From Myxococcales bacterium UBA5297 (GTDB lineage Bacteria > Myxococcota > Myxococcia > Myxococcales > UBA5297): 13,425 nucleotides of DNA. The translations under genes and the position numbers were made by a program. The stretch covers positions 63,835-77,259 of the forward strand of contig DHSB01000004.1 of NCBI GenBank assembly GCA_002408385.1, in the 5' to 3' direction. Positions 1 through 7,459 of this stretch are shown piece by piece; the first letter of the stretch is position 1; each line of letters opens with the position of its first letter. The notes under the pieces are model-generated. The model did not search any database, was not told the DNA's origin, and saw only the letters and a program-made list of their open reading frames with translations.

Positions 1-129
1 GGCTACCGGAAGGCTGCAGGTCAACCTGTTGCGGCCGCGGAGGGGCTACTGGAAGGCTGCAGGTCAATCCTCCGCAGCCGGCGAGGAGGATCCGCAGGGC
101 TGCGGTGGTTGCCTCCCGCACATAGGTCG
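1..129. repeat. Degenerate tandem repeat, unit about 43 bp, at least 3 copies
   Basis: A 24-base block beginning GGCTACCGGAAGGCTGCAGG at 1 recurs at 44 with one mismatch (C to T at its seventh base). A more diverged version starts at 88 (GGATCCGCAGGGCTGCGGT). The copies are 43-44 bp apart, and the spacers after copies 1 and 2 are themselves partly alike (about 11 of 19 positions), so this is a true tandem array and not two isolated hits. Copy 1 starts at the first base of the window, so the array probably continues to the left. No coding frame across it looks protein-like. It lies just beyond the terminator of the beta-propeller lipoprotein gene. Confidence 0.75.
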
Positions 130-165
130 ATTTTCGGGGGCGGCGCCGCTTGGGCGAGCGCCCGC

Positions 166-200
166 AAAGAAACGAGGCCGGCGAATCCTCGCCGGCCTCG
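166..200 (-). terminator. Rho-independent terminator of the beta-propeller lipoprotein gene
   Basis: There is a perfect 12-bp stem, 173-184 (CGAGGCCGGCGA) against 189-200, with a 4-nt loop. Read on the minus strand it is followed at once by TTTCTTT (172-166). It begins 23 nt after the stop codon of the minus-strand gene ending at 224, which is the right position and polarity for an intrinsic terminator. Confidence 0.88.
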
Positions 201-223
201 TGCACTACTCGAGCTGCCCTTCT

Positions 224-2239
224 TCAGTTCTGCGTCAGGTTCTCCCGCGGCATCGGCACCGCGACGACGGGGGAGAGGTCGGCGACCCGGTTCACCTTCA
301 CGCCGGCGTACGAGAACGAGTAGACGAACCCCTCGATCTGGACGCTGCGGCGGATGTCGGGGCCGTACCACCAGTACCAGTCGTGCTGGTTCTGCTGCTG
401 GTAGAAGTCCGCGTGGCTCACCTCGCCCATCGGCGCGACGCCGCCCGCGGCGTCGACGTGGAAGACCTTGAGCGTGCTCGTGAAGTAGCTCCAGTAGTCG
501 CCGCCGGTCGCCGACTCGTTCCAGTCGGTGAAGGGGATGGCGAGCATCCCGGTCTTCGCGAAGTAGTTGAAGGCCTTGTGGTCCCAGAGCGCCTGGCTGT
601 AGCCGCTGCGGGTGCCGATGACCTGCTTGGCGGTCAGGCGCGGGTTGGCCATGTCGCTCACGTCGAAGATCTGCAGCGCCACGCCGTTGCGGGTCTCGCC
701 GGTGCCGGTGGCGGTGGTGTCGTTGCCGATGGTCAGCAGGTGCTCGGCGTCGAGCAGGTGGATGTAGGTCGAGAAGCCTGGGATGTGCAGCTCGCCGAGG
801 ACCCGCGGGTTGGTCGGATCCGAGAGGTCGAGGGTGAAGAGCGGGTCGATCTGCCGGTAGGTGACGACGAAGCCCTTCTCGCCGGAGAAGCGCGAGGAGT
901 AGATGCGCTCACCCGGGGCGATACCGGGTGTCTGCCCGACGATCTGCAGGCTGCCCGAGGCCTCGCCGAGCACGAAGACGCGGTTGACCGTGGTCGACTG
1001 ATCGAACATGCCGTTGTCGATCCAGTTGGTCGTCGCCACGCGCAGGTGGCCCTGGTGCTCGTCGAGGGAGAACTGGTCGACGATGTAGCCGGGCACGCTG
1101 CCCGAGGCCACGTAGAGCGCCCGGTCCGGCGAGGCGAGCGAGAACTTGTGCAGGTGGGTGCGCGGCTGGTACGAGCTCGTCGAGCGGCTCCACCAGTCGG
1201 AGGTGGCGATGTAGAGCGCCTCGTGGCTCGAGTAGACCTCGCCGGACTGCGCGATGACCGCGGTCATGTCGGCGGCCGCGCCCGCGTTGGCGAGGTTGAG
1301 CGTGGCCACGGTGACCAGCCCCAGGCGCGTCGGGGCGGTCGGCCGGTGGTATCCGGTGCAGTTGCGCGGCACGGCGACGCTGTGGCCGCTCTCGGTCGCG
1401 TAGGAGTTGGGCAGCCACTCGTCGAGGGAGCGGGCGCGGATGCGCCGCGCGTTCTCGGCCTTCGCCGCGTTCTTGGAGCTGTCGAGGATGCCGCGCTCGT
1501 TGTATTCGGGCCAGACGTACTCGGGTCGCTGCAAATCGGCCGAGAGCACCAGCCGCACCGACGAGCCGATGCGCCGCGAGCTCGCGTACTGGCCGTGCAG
1601 GTACCAGGCGCGCAACGGCGCGGGCGTGTTGGTGCTCACGTCGAAGACGCTCACCTTGACCGCCGAGGCGTTCCAGTACCAGTAGCCGTACCAGTAATCC
1701 GGGGAGATCCCGGTCGTGCCCAGCGACGGGTCATAGGCGCGAGGGACAGTCGAGAAGACGACGAGCCGGGTGCCGGCGAGGAACATCTCCTGCGGATAGC
1801 CCTCGATCTGCGTCTCGGACTCGATGGCGGTCTGCTCGGCCGGCCAGCTCTTGATGACGAACAGGCGGCTGCCGACGAGATAGAAGACGCGGTTGCCGTC
1901 GGTCTTGACGAAGTCGGCCTCGTCCACCCCCGCGACCTGGGTGTTGGTCTCGGAGTGGTCGGGCGCCGAGGCCTGGTTCGGGGTGCTGCCAGCAGTCGGG
2001 GCGGAGGCGTCGGCTTCGGCGCGCACGGGGCCGCCGAACCATCCCCAGCCGCCCTGGCCGTCGAGCATCTCCTCCATCTCCCGGATGGCGGTGTCCTCGA
2101 TGTAGGTCTCAAGCTCCTCGCAGCTCTGGAAGGCAGTCAGGCGGGACTCGGCCTGGGAGATGTCGTCTTTGGTTTCGCCCCCGCAGCTCGCCACCAGGGC
2201 CGCGGCCAGCAGGCAAGTCAGTCTCAGCGCACCGTTCAT
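224..2239 (-). CDS. Secreted lipoprotein with C-terminal beta-propeller domain (COG4880-like)
   Basis: Predicted 671-aa exported lipoprotein. The N-terminus has a short hydrophobic signal ending in a lipobox (LVASC, Cys19), followed by a polar, Gly/Ala/Pro-rich linker to about residue 97. The family hallmark TNTQVAGVDEADFVKTDG is at about 98-115. A second conserved stretch (YSSRFSGEKGFVVTYRQIDP) is near 446-466, and GFSTYIHLLDAEHLLTIG is near 488. These motifs are typical of proteins described as secreted with a C-terminal beta-propeller distantly related to WD40. The molecular function of the family is not established. The start at 2239 is preferred over an upstream in-frame ATG at 2572 because it has a GGAGGAG ribosome site directly upstream and gives a clean lipoprotein signal; the extra 111 residues look like non-coding translation. 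The gene stands alone, with about 500 bp before the next gene and a terminator behind it. Confidence 0.93.
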   Translation of the reverse strand: MNGALRLTCLLAAALVASCGGETKDDISQAESRLTAFQSCEELETYIEDTAIREMEEMLDGQGGWGWFGGPVRAEADASAPTAGSTPNQASAPDHSETNTQVAGVDEADFVKTDGNRVFYLVGSRLFVIKSWPAEQTAIESETQIEGYPQEMFLAGTRLVVFSTVPRAYDPSLGTTGISPDYWYGYWYWNASAVKVSVFDVSTNTPAPLRAWYLHGQYASSRRIGSSVRLVLSADLQRPEYVWPEYNERGILDSSKNAAKAENARRIRARSLDEWLPNSYATESGHSVAVPRNCTGYHRPTAPTRLGLVTVATLNLANAGAAADMTAVIAQSGEVYSSHEALYIATSDWWSRSTSSYQPRTHLHKFSLASPDRALYVASGSVPGYIVDQFSLDEHQGHLRVATTNWIDNGMFDQSTTVNRVFVLGEASGSLQIVGQTPGIAPGERIYSSRFSGEKGFVVTYRQIDPLFTLDLSDPTNPRVLGELHIPGFSTYIHLLDAEHLLTIGNDTTATGTGETRNGVALQIFDVSDMANPRLTAKQVIGTRSGYSQALWDHKAFNYFAKTGMLAIPFTDWNESATGGDYWSYFTSTLKVFHVDAAGGVAPMGEVSHADFYQQQNQHDWYWWYGPDIRRSVQIEGFVYSFSYAGVKVNRVADLSPVVAVPMPRENLTQN

Positions 2240-2743
2240 TTGCTCCTCCGCCCAGGCCGGGTTCGGCCGGTTGCCGGGGATGTGTTGCAACGCACACGCC
2301 ATGATTCTTCTCATCTGAGCCCGGGCAAAGTCGAGCGCCGCCCCGTGGGTGCGAAGCGAAGCTGCGGCCTCTTCCCCGCGTCCGAGAGCGAATTCGGGCC
2401 GGTGGCCACCGCCGAGCCAAGACGAGCAACGCCCCCCCGGCGCACGCCAGACCCGGGAGCCGGGCGCGACCTCGCCTGCGCGCTCCCTCAGTTTTCCGTG
2501 GGTCGCGGCAGCCGGGGTCACGGAGCAACGGACGTCCAGGCGGTCGCTCTCCATCCCTGCGGCCGAGCGCACGAGCTCCGTTCGTCGCGCGCGAGCGCGG
2601 GAGAGGGGGCGTTCACTCGGCGCGTGCAGAGACCCTCGGACCGAGCCTCGGTTCGTCGCCGGGGGATGCAGCCGGGCAAGGCCCCGGTGCGAGGCTTGAG
2701 ACGTGTCGGGAAGAAGCGACGTCGGCCGCGAGGCTCGAAGGCG
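2240..2743. other. Intergenic region, about 500 bp, no supported gene
   Basis: This holds the leader of the lipoprotein gene (GGAGGAG just before the ATG at 2239, plus a small 5-bp hairpin at 2255-2268) and the 3' side of the Rsm22-like gene. Open frames on both strands give Arg/Ala/Pro-rich translations with no domain, no good ribosome site and no conservation-like pattern, so they are treated as spurious. No convincing -35/-10 pair or terminator was found. AAGAAT on the minus strand near 2310 is the best, weak, -10 candidate. Confidence 0.6.
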
Positions 2744-3889
2744 TTACCGCTCGAGCCCGAGTCGCTGTCCGGTACGAGCCCGCAGCCTGACGCGGCTCTC
2801 GGAGCCGAGGGCGAGACCGTCGCCGCGGGTCTCGGTCCCCTCGATGGCGATGATGTCGCCGCGGACGAGCCCGTTGAAGGCGCAGTTTGCCTCGGTGACG
2901 TGCTTGTCCTGAAGAGAGAGCCCGACGCGCCCCTCGGGGCCGCAGCCCATGTAGCGCTGGCGCCCCTTGGAGGCGAGCGGCTCGGAGACGATGCGGAAGA
3001 GGCGCTCGTCGCTCCTCGGCCAGCCGTCGGCCTCCCGGGCGAGCAGCAGGTAGGTCATCTTCAAGGCCTCCTTGCGCAGGCCGGCGGCACGGGCGATCTC
3101 GGCGACGAGCCGCGGCGGCTCCCAGGAGCGCTCGGCGTGGCACCAGTCGCTCTCGCGCTCGAGCGCGGGGCAGGCGCCGCGGAACAGGCAGGGGCTGCGC
3201 ACCGCGAAGCCCTTGTGCACCAGGCGATCGCGCACCTCGAGGATGCCGCGGGAGGTCTCGCGCAACGCGGGCTCGAGCACGAGCACCGAGCCGCCGGGCT
3301 TGACGCGCGCGAAGGCGCGCTCGACGGCTCCGGCCCGCCGCGGGCTCGCATCCGGCTGGCCGGCCCACAGCTCGTTGAGGACGTGGCCGAACGTCACGAG
3401 GTCGAAGCTGCCCTCGGGCAGCGCCTCGTTGGTCGCCTTCCAGGCCCGGGTGGCGAGCGGCTCGCCAGCTTCGCCCGCGAGCGTGCGCGCCAGCTCCAGC
3501 GCGGCCGGACTGCGATCGGCGGCGGTCACCTCCCGGGCGCCCGCGTCGAGCGCGGCGAAGGCGAGCGGGCCCGGGCCGCTGCCGAGGTCGAGGACCTGGC
3601 GCGGGCGCTCGGGCAGCTCCTTGAGCGCGTGGCGGGCCTGCGCGTAGGAGACGGGCCAGTAGAAGAGCAGGTAGCCGCCGAGCAGCTTGGGATCCTCCAT
3701 GTAGCGGGCGCCGGCCAGCTCGCGTTCGCGCGTCAGCCCGGTCGAGAGGGTGCGCACCGCCGAGGCCACCTCCCGAATCTCGTTGGAGGTGAGGCGCGTC
3801 TCCGGACCGCCCTTGATCTGGCGGGCGCGCCGCCAGACGGCGAGCAGGCGGGGAATCCACTTTTCGAGGTCTCGTGCAATCGGGTCCAT
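2744..3889 (-). CDS. Rsm22-family small-ribosomal-subunit methyltransferase-like protein with Fe-S cysteines
   Basis: A 381-aa protein. Residues 60-85 carry the Rsm22-type lead-in (ARYMEDPKLLGGYLLFYWPV). A class I SAM-binding glycine loop DLGSGPGPLAFAA is at 101-113, with FDLVTFGHVLNEL at 162-173 and VKPGGSVLVLEP at 196-207. It then has SPCLFRGACPALERESDWCH at 232-251 and YMGCGPEG at 313-320. Cys234, Cys240, Cys250 and Cys316 resemble the four-cysteine 4Fe-4S ligand set known in the mitochondrial homologues Rsm22/METTL17. That family acts in small-subunit ribosome assembly, and catalytic methylation is uncertain. The ATG at 3889 is preferred (AGAGAG just upstream). An ATG 25 codons earlier (3964) adds residues without family features. 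About 270 bp separate it from the dehydrogenase gene upstream on the same strand. Confidence 0.93.
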   Translation of the reverse strand: MDPIARDLEKWIPRLLAVWRRARQIKGGPETRLTSNEIREVASAVRTLSTGLTRERELAGARYMEDPKLLGGYLLFYWPVSYAQARHALKELPERPRQVLDLGSGPGPLAFAALDAGAREVTAADRSPAALELARTLAGEAGEPLATRAWKATNEALPEGSFDLVTFGHVLNELWAGQPDASPRRAGAVERAFARVKPGGSVLVLEPALRETSRGILEVRDRLVHKGFAVRSPCLFRGACPALERESDWCHAERSWEPPRLVAEIARAAGLRKEALKMTYLLLAREADGWPRSDERLFRIVSEPLASKGRQRYMGCGPEGRVGLSLQDKHVTEANCAFNGLVRGDIIAIEGTETRGDGLALGSESRVRLRARTGQRLGLER

Positions 3890-4159
3890 GGGGCTCTCTT
3901 GGTCATAGCTGGCGCGCCTGGGCGCGGGACGCAGCGGGAAACAAGCGCGGCCGGCTGGCTCCATCCCACGGCCGCGACGATGACAGGAGTTTGCAGGTGG
4001 TGTCCCGAGCGCCGGGCGGTCGGGTGGGGCGCCACCGGGCGCGCGACTCGGGGCTCGCGACGCTCACTCCGGCGGGCGCCCGCTTCTTCCTCATCCAAAG
4101 CGGCGGGATGCGCACTCGCCACAGAGCACGGCGACCCGCCGGGCGGAGGCTCGACGGCC
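3890..4159. other. Intergenic spacer between glutamate dehydrogenase and Rsm22-like genes
   Basis: No gene supported. It contains small GC inverted repeats: a 12-bp perfect palindrome GCGGGCGCCCGC (4072-4083) and a 5-bp hairpin (4023-4036). Neither is followed by a T-run on the minus strand, so no terminator is called. TATGAC close to the Rsm22-like start on the minus strand could be a -10 box but has no -35 partner. Confidence 0.5.
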
Positions 4160-5386
4160 CTAGAGCCCGCGAAGCATGGTGGCCTTGCCGACCCGGCCGA
4201 CGGCGACCATGTAGGCGGCCGTGCGCAGCGCGACCCGGCGAGTCTTCGCGATTTGAGCGACACGCTCGTAGCTCTCGCGCATCACCTTCTCGAGCTCGGC
4301 GTTGATGCGCTCCTCCTCCCAGGTGAACTGCTGCAGGTTCTGAACCCACTCGAAGTAGCTCACCGTCACTCCGCCCGCGTTGGCGAGGATGTCGGGGACG
4401 ACCATGACCCCGCGCTTTTCCAAGATCTCGTCGGCTTCGGGCTCGGTCGCCGCGTTGGCGCCTTCGACGATCAGCTTGGCCTTGACCTGAGGGGCGTTGT
4501 GGGAGGTGAGCACTCTTTCGATGGCGGCGGGGATGAGCACGTCGCAGTCGACGGTGAGCACCTCTTCGGGCGCGAGCGGCTGGCCGCCTGGGAAGCCGCG
4601 GGGAGTCCCGCTCGCCTTGACGTGGTCGAAGAGGGCGGCGACATCGAGCCCCTGCGGGTTGTAGACCCCGCCGAGGACGTCGCAGACGGCGACTATCGTC
4701 GCGCCGTCCTGGTGGAGCAGGTGGGTCGCGTGGCTGCCGACGTTGCCGAACCCCTGGATGGCAAAGCGCGCGCCGGCCACGCTCATGCCGATGTCGCGCA
4801 GGATCTCCCGGCAGACGAGCAGCAGGCCGCGGCCGGTGGCCGCCTCGCGGCCGCGGCTGCCGTAGAGCTCGAGCGGCTTGCCGGTGACCACCGCGGGCGA
4901 GTGACCGTGGTACTTCGAGTACTGGTCCATCACCCAGGCCATGATCTGCGGGTTGGTGTTCAGGTCGGGGGCGGGCACGTCGCGGGTCGGGCCGATGACG
5001 TCCTGGATCTGATCGATGAACTTGCGGGTGAGCCGCTCGATCTCGCGCAGGCTCAACCCCTTCGGGTCGCACTGGATGCCGCCCTTGGCGCCGCCGAACG
5101 GGATGTTGGTGACCGCGGTCTTCCAGGTCATCAGCGAGGCGAGCGGCAGGAGCTGCTCTGCGCTGACGCTCGGGTGGTAGCGCAGGCCGCCCTTCATCGG
5201 GCCGCGGGCGTTGTCGTGCTGGATGCGCCAGCCGACGAAGGTGCGCATCTCGCCGCTGTCGAGCTCGATGGGCACCTGGACCTTCACCTCGCGCAGCGGC
5301 GTGGTCAGCAGGCTCGTCATGTGCTCGCTGACGTCCATCAGCTTCGCGGCTTTGCGGAAGAAGTAGTTGGTCGCCTCGGGGTTCAT
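4160..5386 (-). CDS. gdhA: Glutamate dehydrogenase (Glu/Leu/Phe/Val dehydrogenase family)
   Basis: A 408-aa cytoplasmic enzyme that interconverts L-glutamate and 2-oxoglutarate plus ammonia. The active-site set is complete: Lys65 (PMKGGLRYHP), Lys89 (TWKT), Lys101 (PFGGAKGGI) and Asp141 (VPAPDLNTNP). The spacing of 24, 12 and 40 residues equals that of the classic K89/K113/K125/D165 set of clostridial GDH. The Rossmann loop GFGNVGS is at 212-218 and Asp236 ends the second strand (VAVCDVLGG), which suggests NAD preference (inference). ANAGGVTVSYFEW at 335-347 and AYMVAVGRV near the C-terminus match the RocG/GudB-like 410-425-aa hexameric group more than the longer E. coli-type GdhA, so the gene symbol is generic. 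The start is fixed by GGAGGGC about 8 nt upstream. The gene begins 61 bp after the lipoprotein gene on the same strand and could be co-transcribed with it. Confidence 0.97.
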   Translation of the reverse strand: MNPEATNYFFRKAAKLMDVSEHMTSLLTTPLREVKVQVPIELDSGEMRTFVGWRIQHDNARGPMKGGLRYHPSVSAEQLLPLASLMTWKTAVTNIPFGGAKGGIQCDPKGLSLREIERLTRKFIDQIQDVIGPTRDVPAPDLNTNPQIMAWVMDQYSKYHGHSPAVVTGKPLELYGSRGREAATGRGLLLVCREILRDIGMSVAGARFAIQGFGNVGSHATHLLHQDGATIVAVCDVLGGVYNPQGLDVAALFDHVKASGTPRGFPGGQPLAPEEVLTVDCDVLIPAAIERVLTSHNAPQVKAKLIVEGANAATEPEADEILEKRGVMVVPDILANAGGVTVSYFEWVQNLQQFTWEEERINAELEKVMRESYERVAQIAKTRRVALRTAAYMVAVGRVGKATMLRGL

Positions 5387-5447
5387 CGCTAGGCCCTCCG
5401 TTGAGCTGGCGCGAGCCTACCACGCGCCCTCGGGCCGGAGACGGGGC

Positions 5448-6446
5448 TTACTCCCCGAGGTCCTCGGAGCGCGGCTCGATCATCAGCTTGAGCTCGACGC
5501 GGTGGCGGATGCCGTCGAGGTCCGGGTCGCGCAGCGCCTGGTCGCGCAGCGCCTCGGGTTCGAGGTCGATGGCCTTGCCGAGCGCGAGGATCGCCTTGTC
5601 CTCCTCGCCGAGCAGCGCCCAGGCGCAGGCGAGGTTGTAGTGGGCGACCGCGTCGCGCGGGGCCGCGCGCACCGCGCGCTCGAGGTCCTCGCGGGCCTGC
5701 GCGAGCCGGCCCGTCTGCAGCGCTCTGACCGCCCGGGCGTCGAGCAGGGTCGCGAGTGCGGCGCCCAGCTCGAGCTCGGCGAGCCCTTCGAGCCGGTAGA
5801 CGCTGTCGCCGTCGGACCACACCGACAGCGTGCGCGCGAGCGCCCTCCTCGCGCCGGGAAGGAGCAGAACGCCCTCGATTCGCGTCCTGCCCACCTTCGG
5901 CAGGCGGTAGAGCACGAGCTCTTCGCGGCCGCCGGGAAGGCGCATCGAGATTCGCAGCTCGGCCTCCTCGTCGAGCAGGATCAATTCGCACGGCGCCCCT
6001 TGGACCGGCTCCAAGCTCCAGCGGGTCGAGCCCTCGGCTGCGGCCAAAAAGGTCGCCCGCTCGAGTGAGAAGCCTTCCATGGAGACCGCGCCGAGGGCGG
6101 CCTCGACCGTGCGGTTCGCGGCCGCCCCGGCCTGCGCCGCCGCGGCGAGGGCCGCTTGGGCGCTGGCGGGTTCGAGCGCTTGATCGCTTGTCTGCTTGCC
6201 GCGGGCGTCGACGGTCACCTTGCGCGCGAGCAGAGCCGCTCCGGGCGACTCGGAGATCTCGGCATAGGAATACGCCCCGTCGTCGCTGGCGCCGAGGAAG
6301 GCGCGAAGCTGCACCGAAGGGGCCGGCCGTGGGCCCGCGCAGGCCACGAGCATCGGGCCGAGCAGCAGGAGGAGCGCGCGTTTGGCCCCGAAAAACGCGC
6401 CCCTGCTATGATGACCGCCCGCAAGAAAAAGGTTCGAGGAGCTCAT
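5448..6446 (-). CDS. TPR-containing lipoprotein, function unknown
   Basis: Predicted 332-aa lipoprotein. A positively charged segment (AKR, 21-23) precedes a hydrophobic run ALLLLLGPMLVAC with lipidation at Cys36. The middle (about 40-225) is not recognised. The C-terminal 100 residues hold two TPR-like helix pairs (LQTGRLAQAREDLERAVRAA, then HYNLACAWALLGEEDKAILA) and the common TPR tail DPDLDGI. TPR modules mediate protein contacts, so a scaffolding or sensing role at the envelope is plausible but inferred. The start is uncertain. ATG at 6446 has no ribosome site, a TTG at 6491 would add 15 residues also without one, and the next ATG is too close to the cysteine to encode a signal peptide. 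With ATG6446 the gene shares CATG with the divergent FHA-GGDEF start. Confidence 0.85.
   Translation of the reverse strand: MSSSNLFLAGGHHSRGAFFGAKRALLLLLGPMLVACAGPRPAPSVQLRAFLGASDDGAYSYAEISESPGAALLARKVTVDARGKQTSDQALEPASAQAALAAAAQAGAAANRTVEAALGAVSMEGFSLERATFLAAAEGSTRWSLEPVQGAPCELILLDEEAELRISMRLPGGREELVLYRLPKVGRTRIEGVLLLPGARRALARTLSVWSDGDSVYRLEGLAELELGAALATLLDARAVRALQTGRLAQAREDLERAVRAAPRDAVAHYNLACAWALLGEEDKAILALGKAIDLEPEALRDQALRDPDLDGIRHRVELKLMIEPRSEDLGE
6382..6412 (+). promoter_or_regulatory. Candidate extended -10 promoter for the FHA-GGDEF gene
   Basis: TGCTATGAT (6404-6412) is an extended -10 element (TGn plus TATGAT). The poor -35 candidate TTGGCC at 6382-6387 is 19 bp upstream, so the extended -10 would carry the activity. 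Transcription would start near 6419, about 26 nt before the ATG at 6445, with AGGAG (6437-6441) as ribosome site. The promoter lies inside the signal-peptide coding region of the divergent lipoprotein gene if that gene starts at 6446. Confidence 0.6.
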
Positions 6447-7377
6447 GAGTTTGGAAGACCGCGATCCCGCGCCCGAAGAGCGCGACGACAAAACGATGGT
6501 TCATAGCGTCGCCGACCTTGTCTCCGACGCCAAGAACTTGAACGCCTACCTCATAGTGGTCTCCGGCAAGACGAGCGTGGGCAAGATGTTCAGGCTCGAC
6601 CGGGCGGAGATGACCATCGGCCGCGGCGACGACACCGACATCGTCCTCGACGACGAGGGGGTCTCGCGCCGGCACGCGAAGATCATCAGCCGGGGCGACG
6701 GCTCGGTGCAGCTCGTCGACCTGAACTCGACCAATGGCACCTTCAACAACGGCACGCGGGTCGAGGTGCAGCCGCTGTGCGACGGGGACAAAATCCAGAT
6801 CGGCAGCGCGACCATCCTCAAGTTCAGCTACCAGGACAACCTCGACGAGGCGCTGCAGCGCAACCTCTACGACTCGGCGACCCGCGACGGGCTGACGCGC
6901 CTCTACAACAAGAAGTACTTCATCGACACGCTGCGCAAGGAGTTCGCCTACTGCCTGCGCCACCGGGTCGCGCTCAGCCTGATCATGCTGGACATCGACC
7001 ACTTCAAGCGCATCAACGACACCTACGGCCACCAGGCGGGCGACTACGTCCTCGGCAAGCTCGCCGCGCGCATCACCGAGCACGTACGTACCGAGGACCT
7101 CCTCGCGCGCTACGGGGGCGAGGAGTTCGCCGTTCTGCTGCGCGAGACGCACGAGGACAAGGCGTTCATCCTCGCCGAGCGGCTGCGCCGGATGATCGAG
7201 GCGACCGACTTCACCTACAGCGGCCAGCAGATCAAGGTGACCTTCAGCGGCGGCATCGCGACGCTCTACGATGCCGACTACTCTGATTTCGAGCAGTTCC
7301 TCGAGGCCGCGGACAAGCACCTCTACCGCGCCAAGCAGGCGGGCCGGAACCGGATCGAAGCGAAGATGCTCGGATAG
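6445..7377 (+). CDS. FHA-GGDEF protein, probable active diguanylate cyclase
   Basis: A 310-aa cytoplasmic protein without membrane segments. An N-terminal acidic tail contains DDKTMV (14-19). An FHA phosphothreonine-binding domain follows at about 35-128, with IGRGDDTDIVL (58-68), SRRHAKI (74-80) and LNSTNGTFNNG (93-103). A GGDEF domain spans about 144-310, with MLDIDHFKRINDTYGHQAGD (181-200) carrying the metal-binding Asp183. The active-site loop reads GGEEF (224-228) and the inhibitory I-site RTED (215-218) is exactly five residues upstream. The protein is therefore predicted to make c-di-GMP from two GTP and to be feedback-inhibited by it. In this family the FHA domain links output to Ser/Thr kinase signalling, and Thr17 is a plausible phosphosite (inference). 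The start is set by AGGAG four nt before the ATG. The gene has its own promoter and is followed by a GC stem-loop. Confidence 0.97.
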   Translation: MSLEDRDPAPEERDDKTMVHSVADLVSDAKNLNAYLIVVSGKTSVGKMFRLDRAEMTIGRGDDTDIVLDDEGVSRRHAKIISRGDGSVQLVDLNSTNGTFNNGTRVEVQPLCDGDKIQIGSATILKFSYQDNLDEALQRNLYDSATRDGLTRLYNKKYFIDTLRKEFAYCLRHRVALSLIMLDIDHFKRINDTYGHQAGDYVLGKLAARITEHVRTEDLLARYGGEEFAVLLRETHEDKAFILAERLRRMIEATDFTYSGQQIKVTFSGGIATLYDADYSDFEQFLEAADKHLYRAKQAGRNRIEAKMLG

Positions 7378-7390
7378 CCCGAGGGCCGGC

Positions 7391-7421
7391 CGCCGGCTCG
7401 AACGCCGGCGCTCCGGAGCGC
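7391..7421 (+). terminator. GC-rich stem-loop after the FHA-GGDEF gene (possible terminator, no T-run)
   Basis: A 7-bp stem, CGCCGGC (7391-7397) with GCCGGCG (7404-7410), and a 6-nt loop begins 14 nt after the stop codon. It overlaps a 14-bp perfect palindrome, GCGCTCCGGAGCGC (7408-7421). There is no T-run, so it may be a Rho-dependent end, an mRNA stabiliser or a protein-binding site. The two structures overlap and are mutually exclusive at 7408-7410. Confidence 0.4.
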
Positions 7422-7459
7422 AGACCGGACGGGCGAGCAGGGGCACATCGAGCCGTCTC

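Noticed and set aside
2281..2296. GTTGCAAC palindrome with imperfect TGTG/CACA flanks upstream of the lipoprotein gene, considered as an operator
   Set aside because: The core is only 8 bp, the flanks do not align symmetrically and no promoter could be placed next to it.
2240..2572. N-terminal extension of the beta-propeller lipoprotein to an upstream ATG
   Set aside because: It would bury the lipoprotein signal inside the protein and ignore the GGAGGAG ribosome site at 2239; the added residues are not family-like.
4072..4083. 12-bp perfect palindrome GCGGGCGCCCGC, considered as the glutamate dehydrogenase terminator
   Set aside because: No T-run follows it in the direction of transcription, and short GC palindromes are common by chance in this DNA.
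29..5392. A 1787-codon open frame on the plus strand
   Set aside because: It runs antisense across three well-supported minus-strand genes. The translation is Arg/Val/Gly/Asp/His-rich with no domain, as expected from an antisense frame of GC-rich coding DNA with few stop codons.
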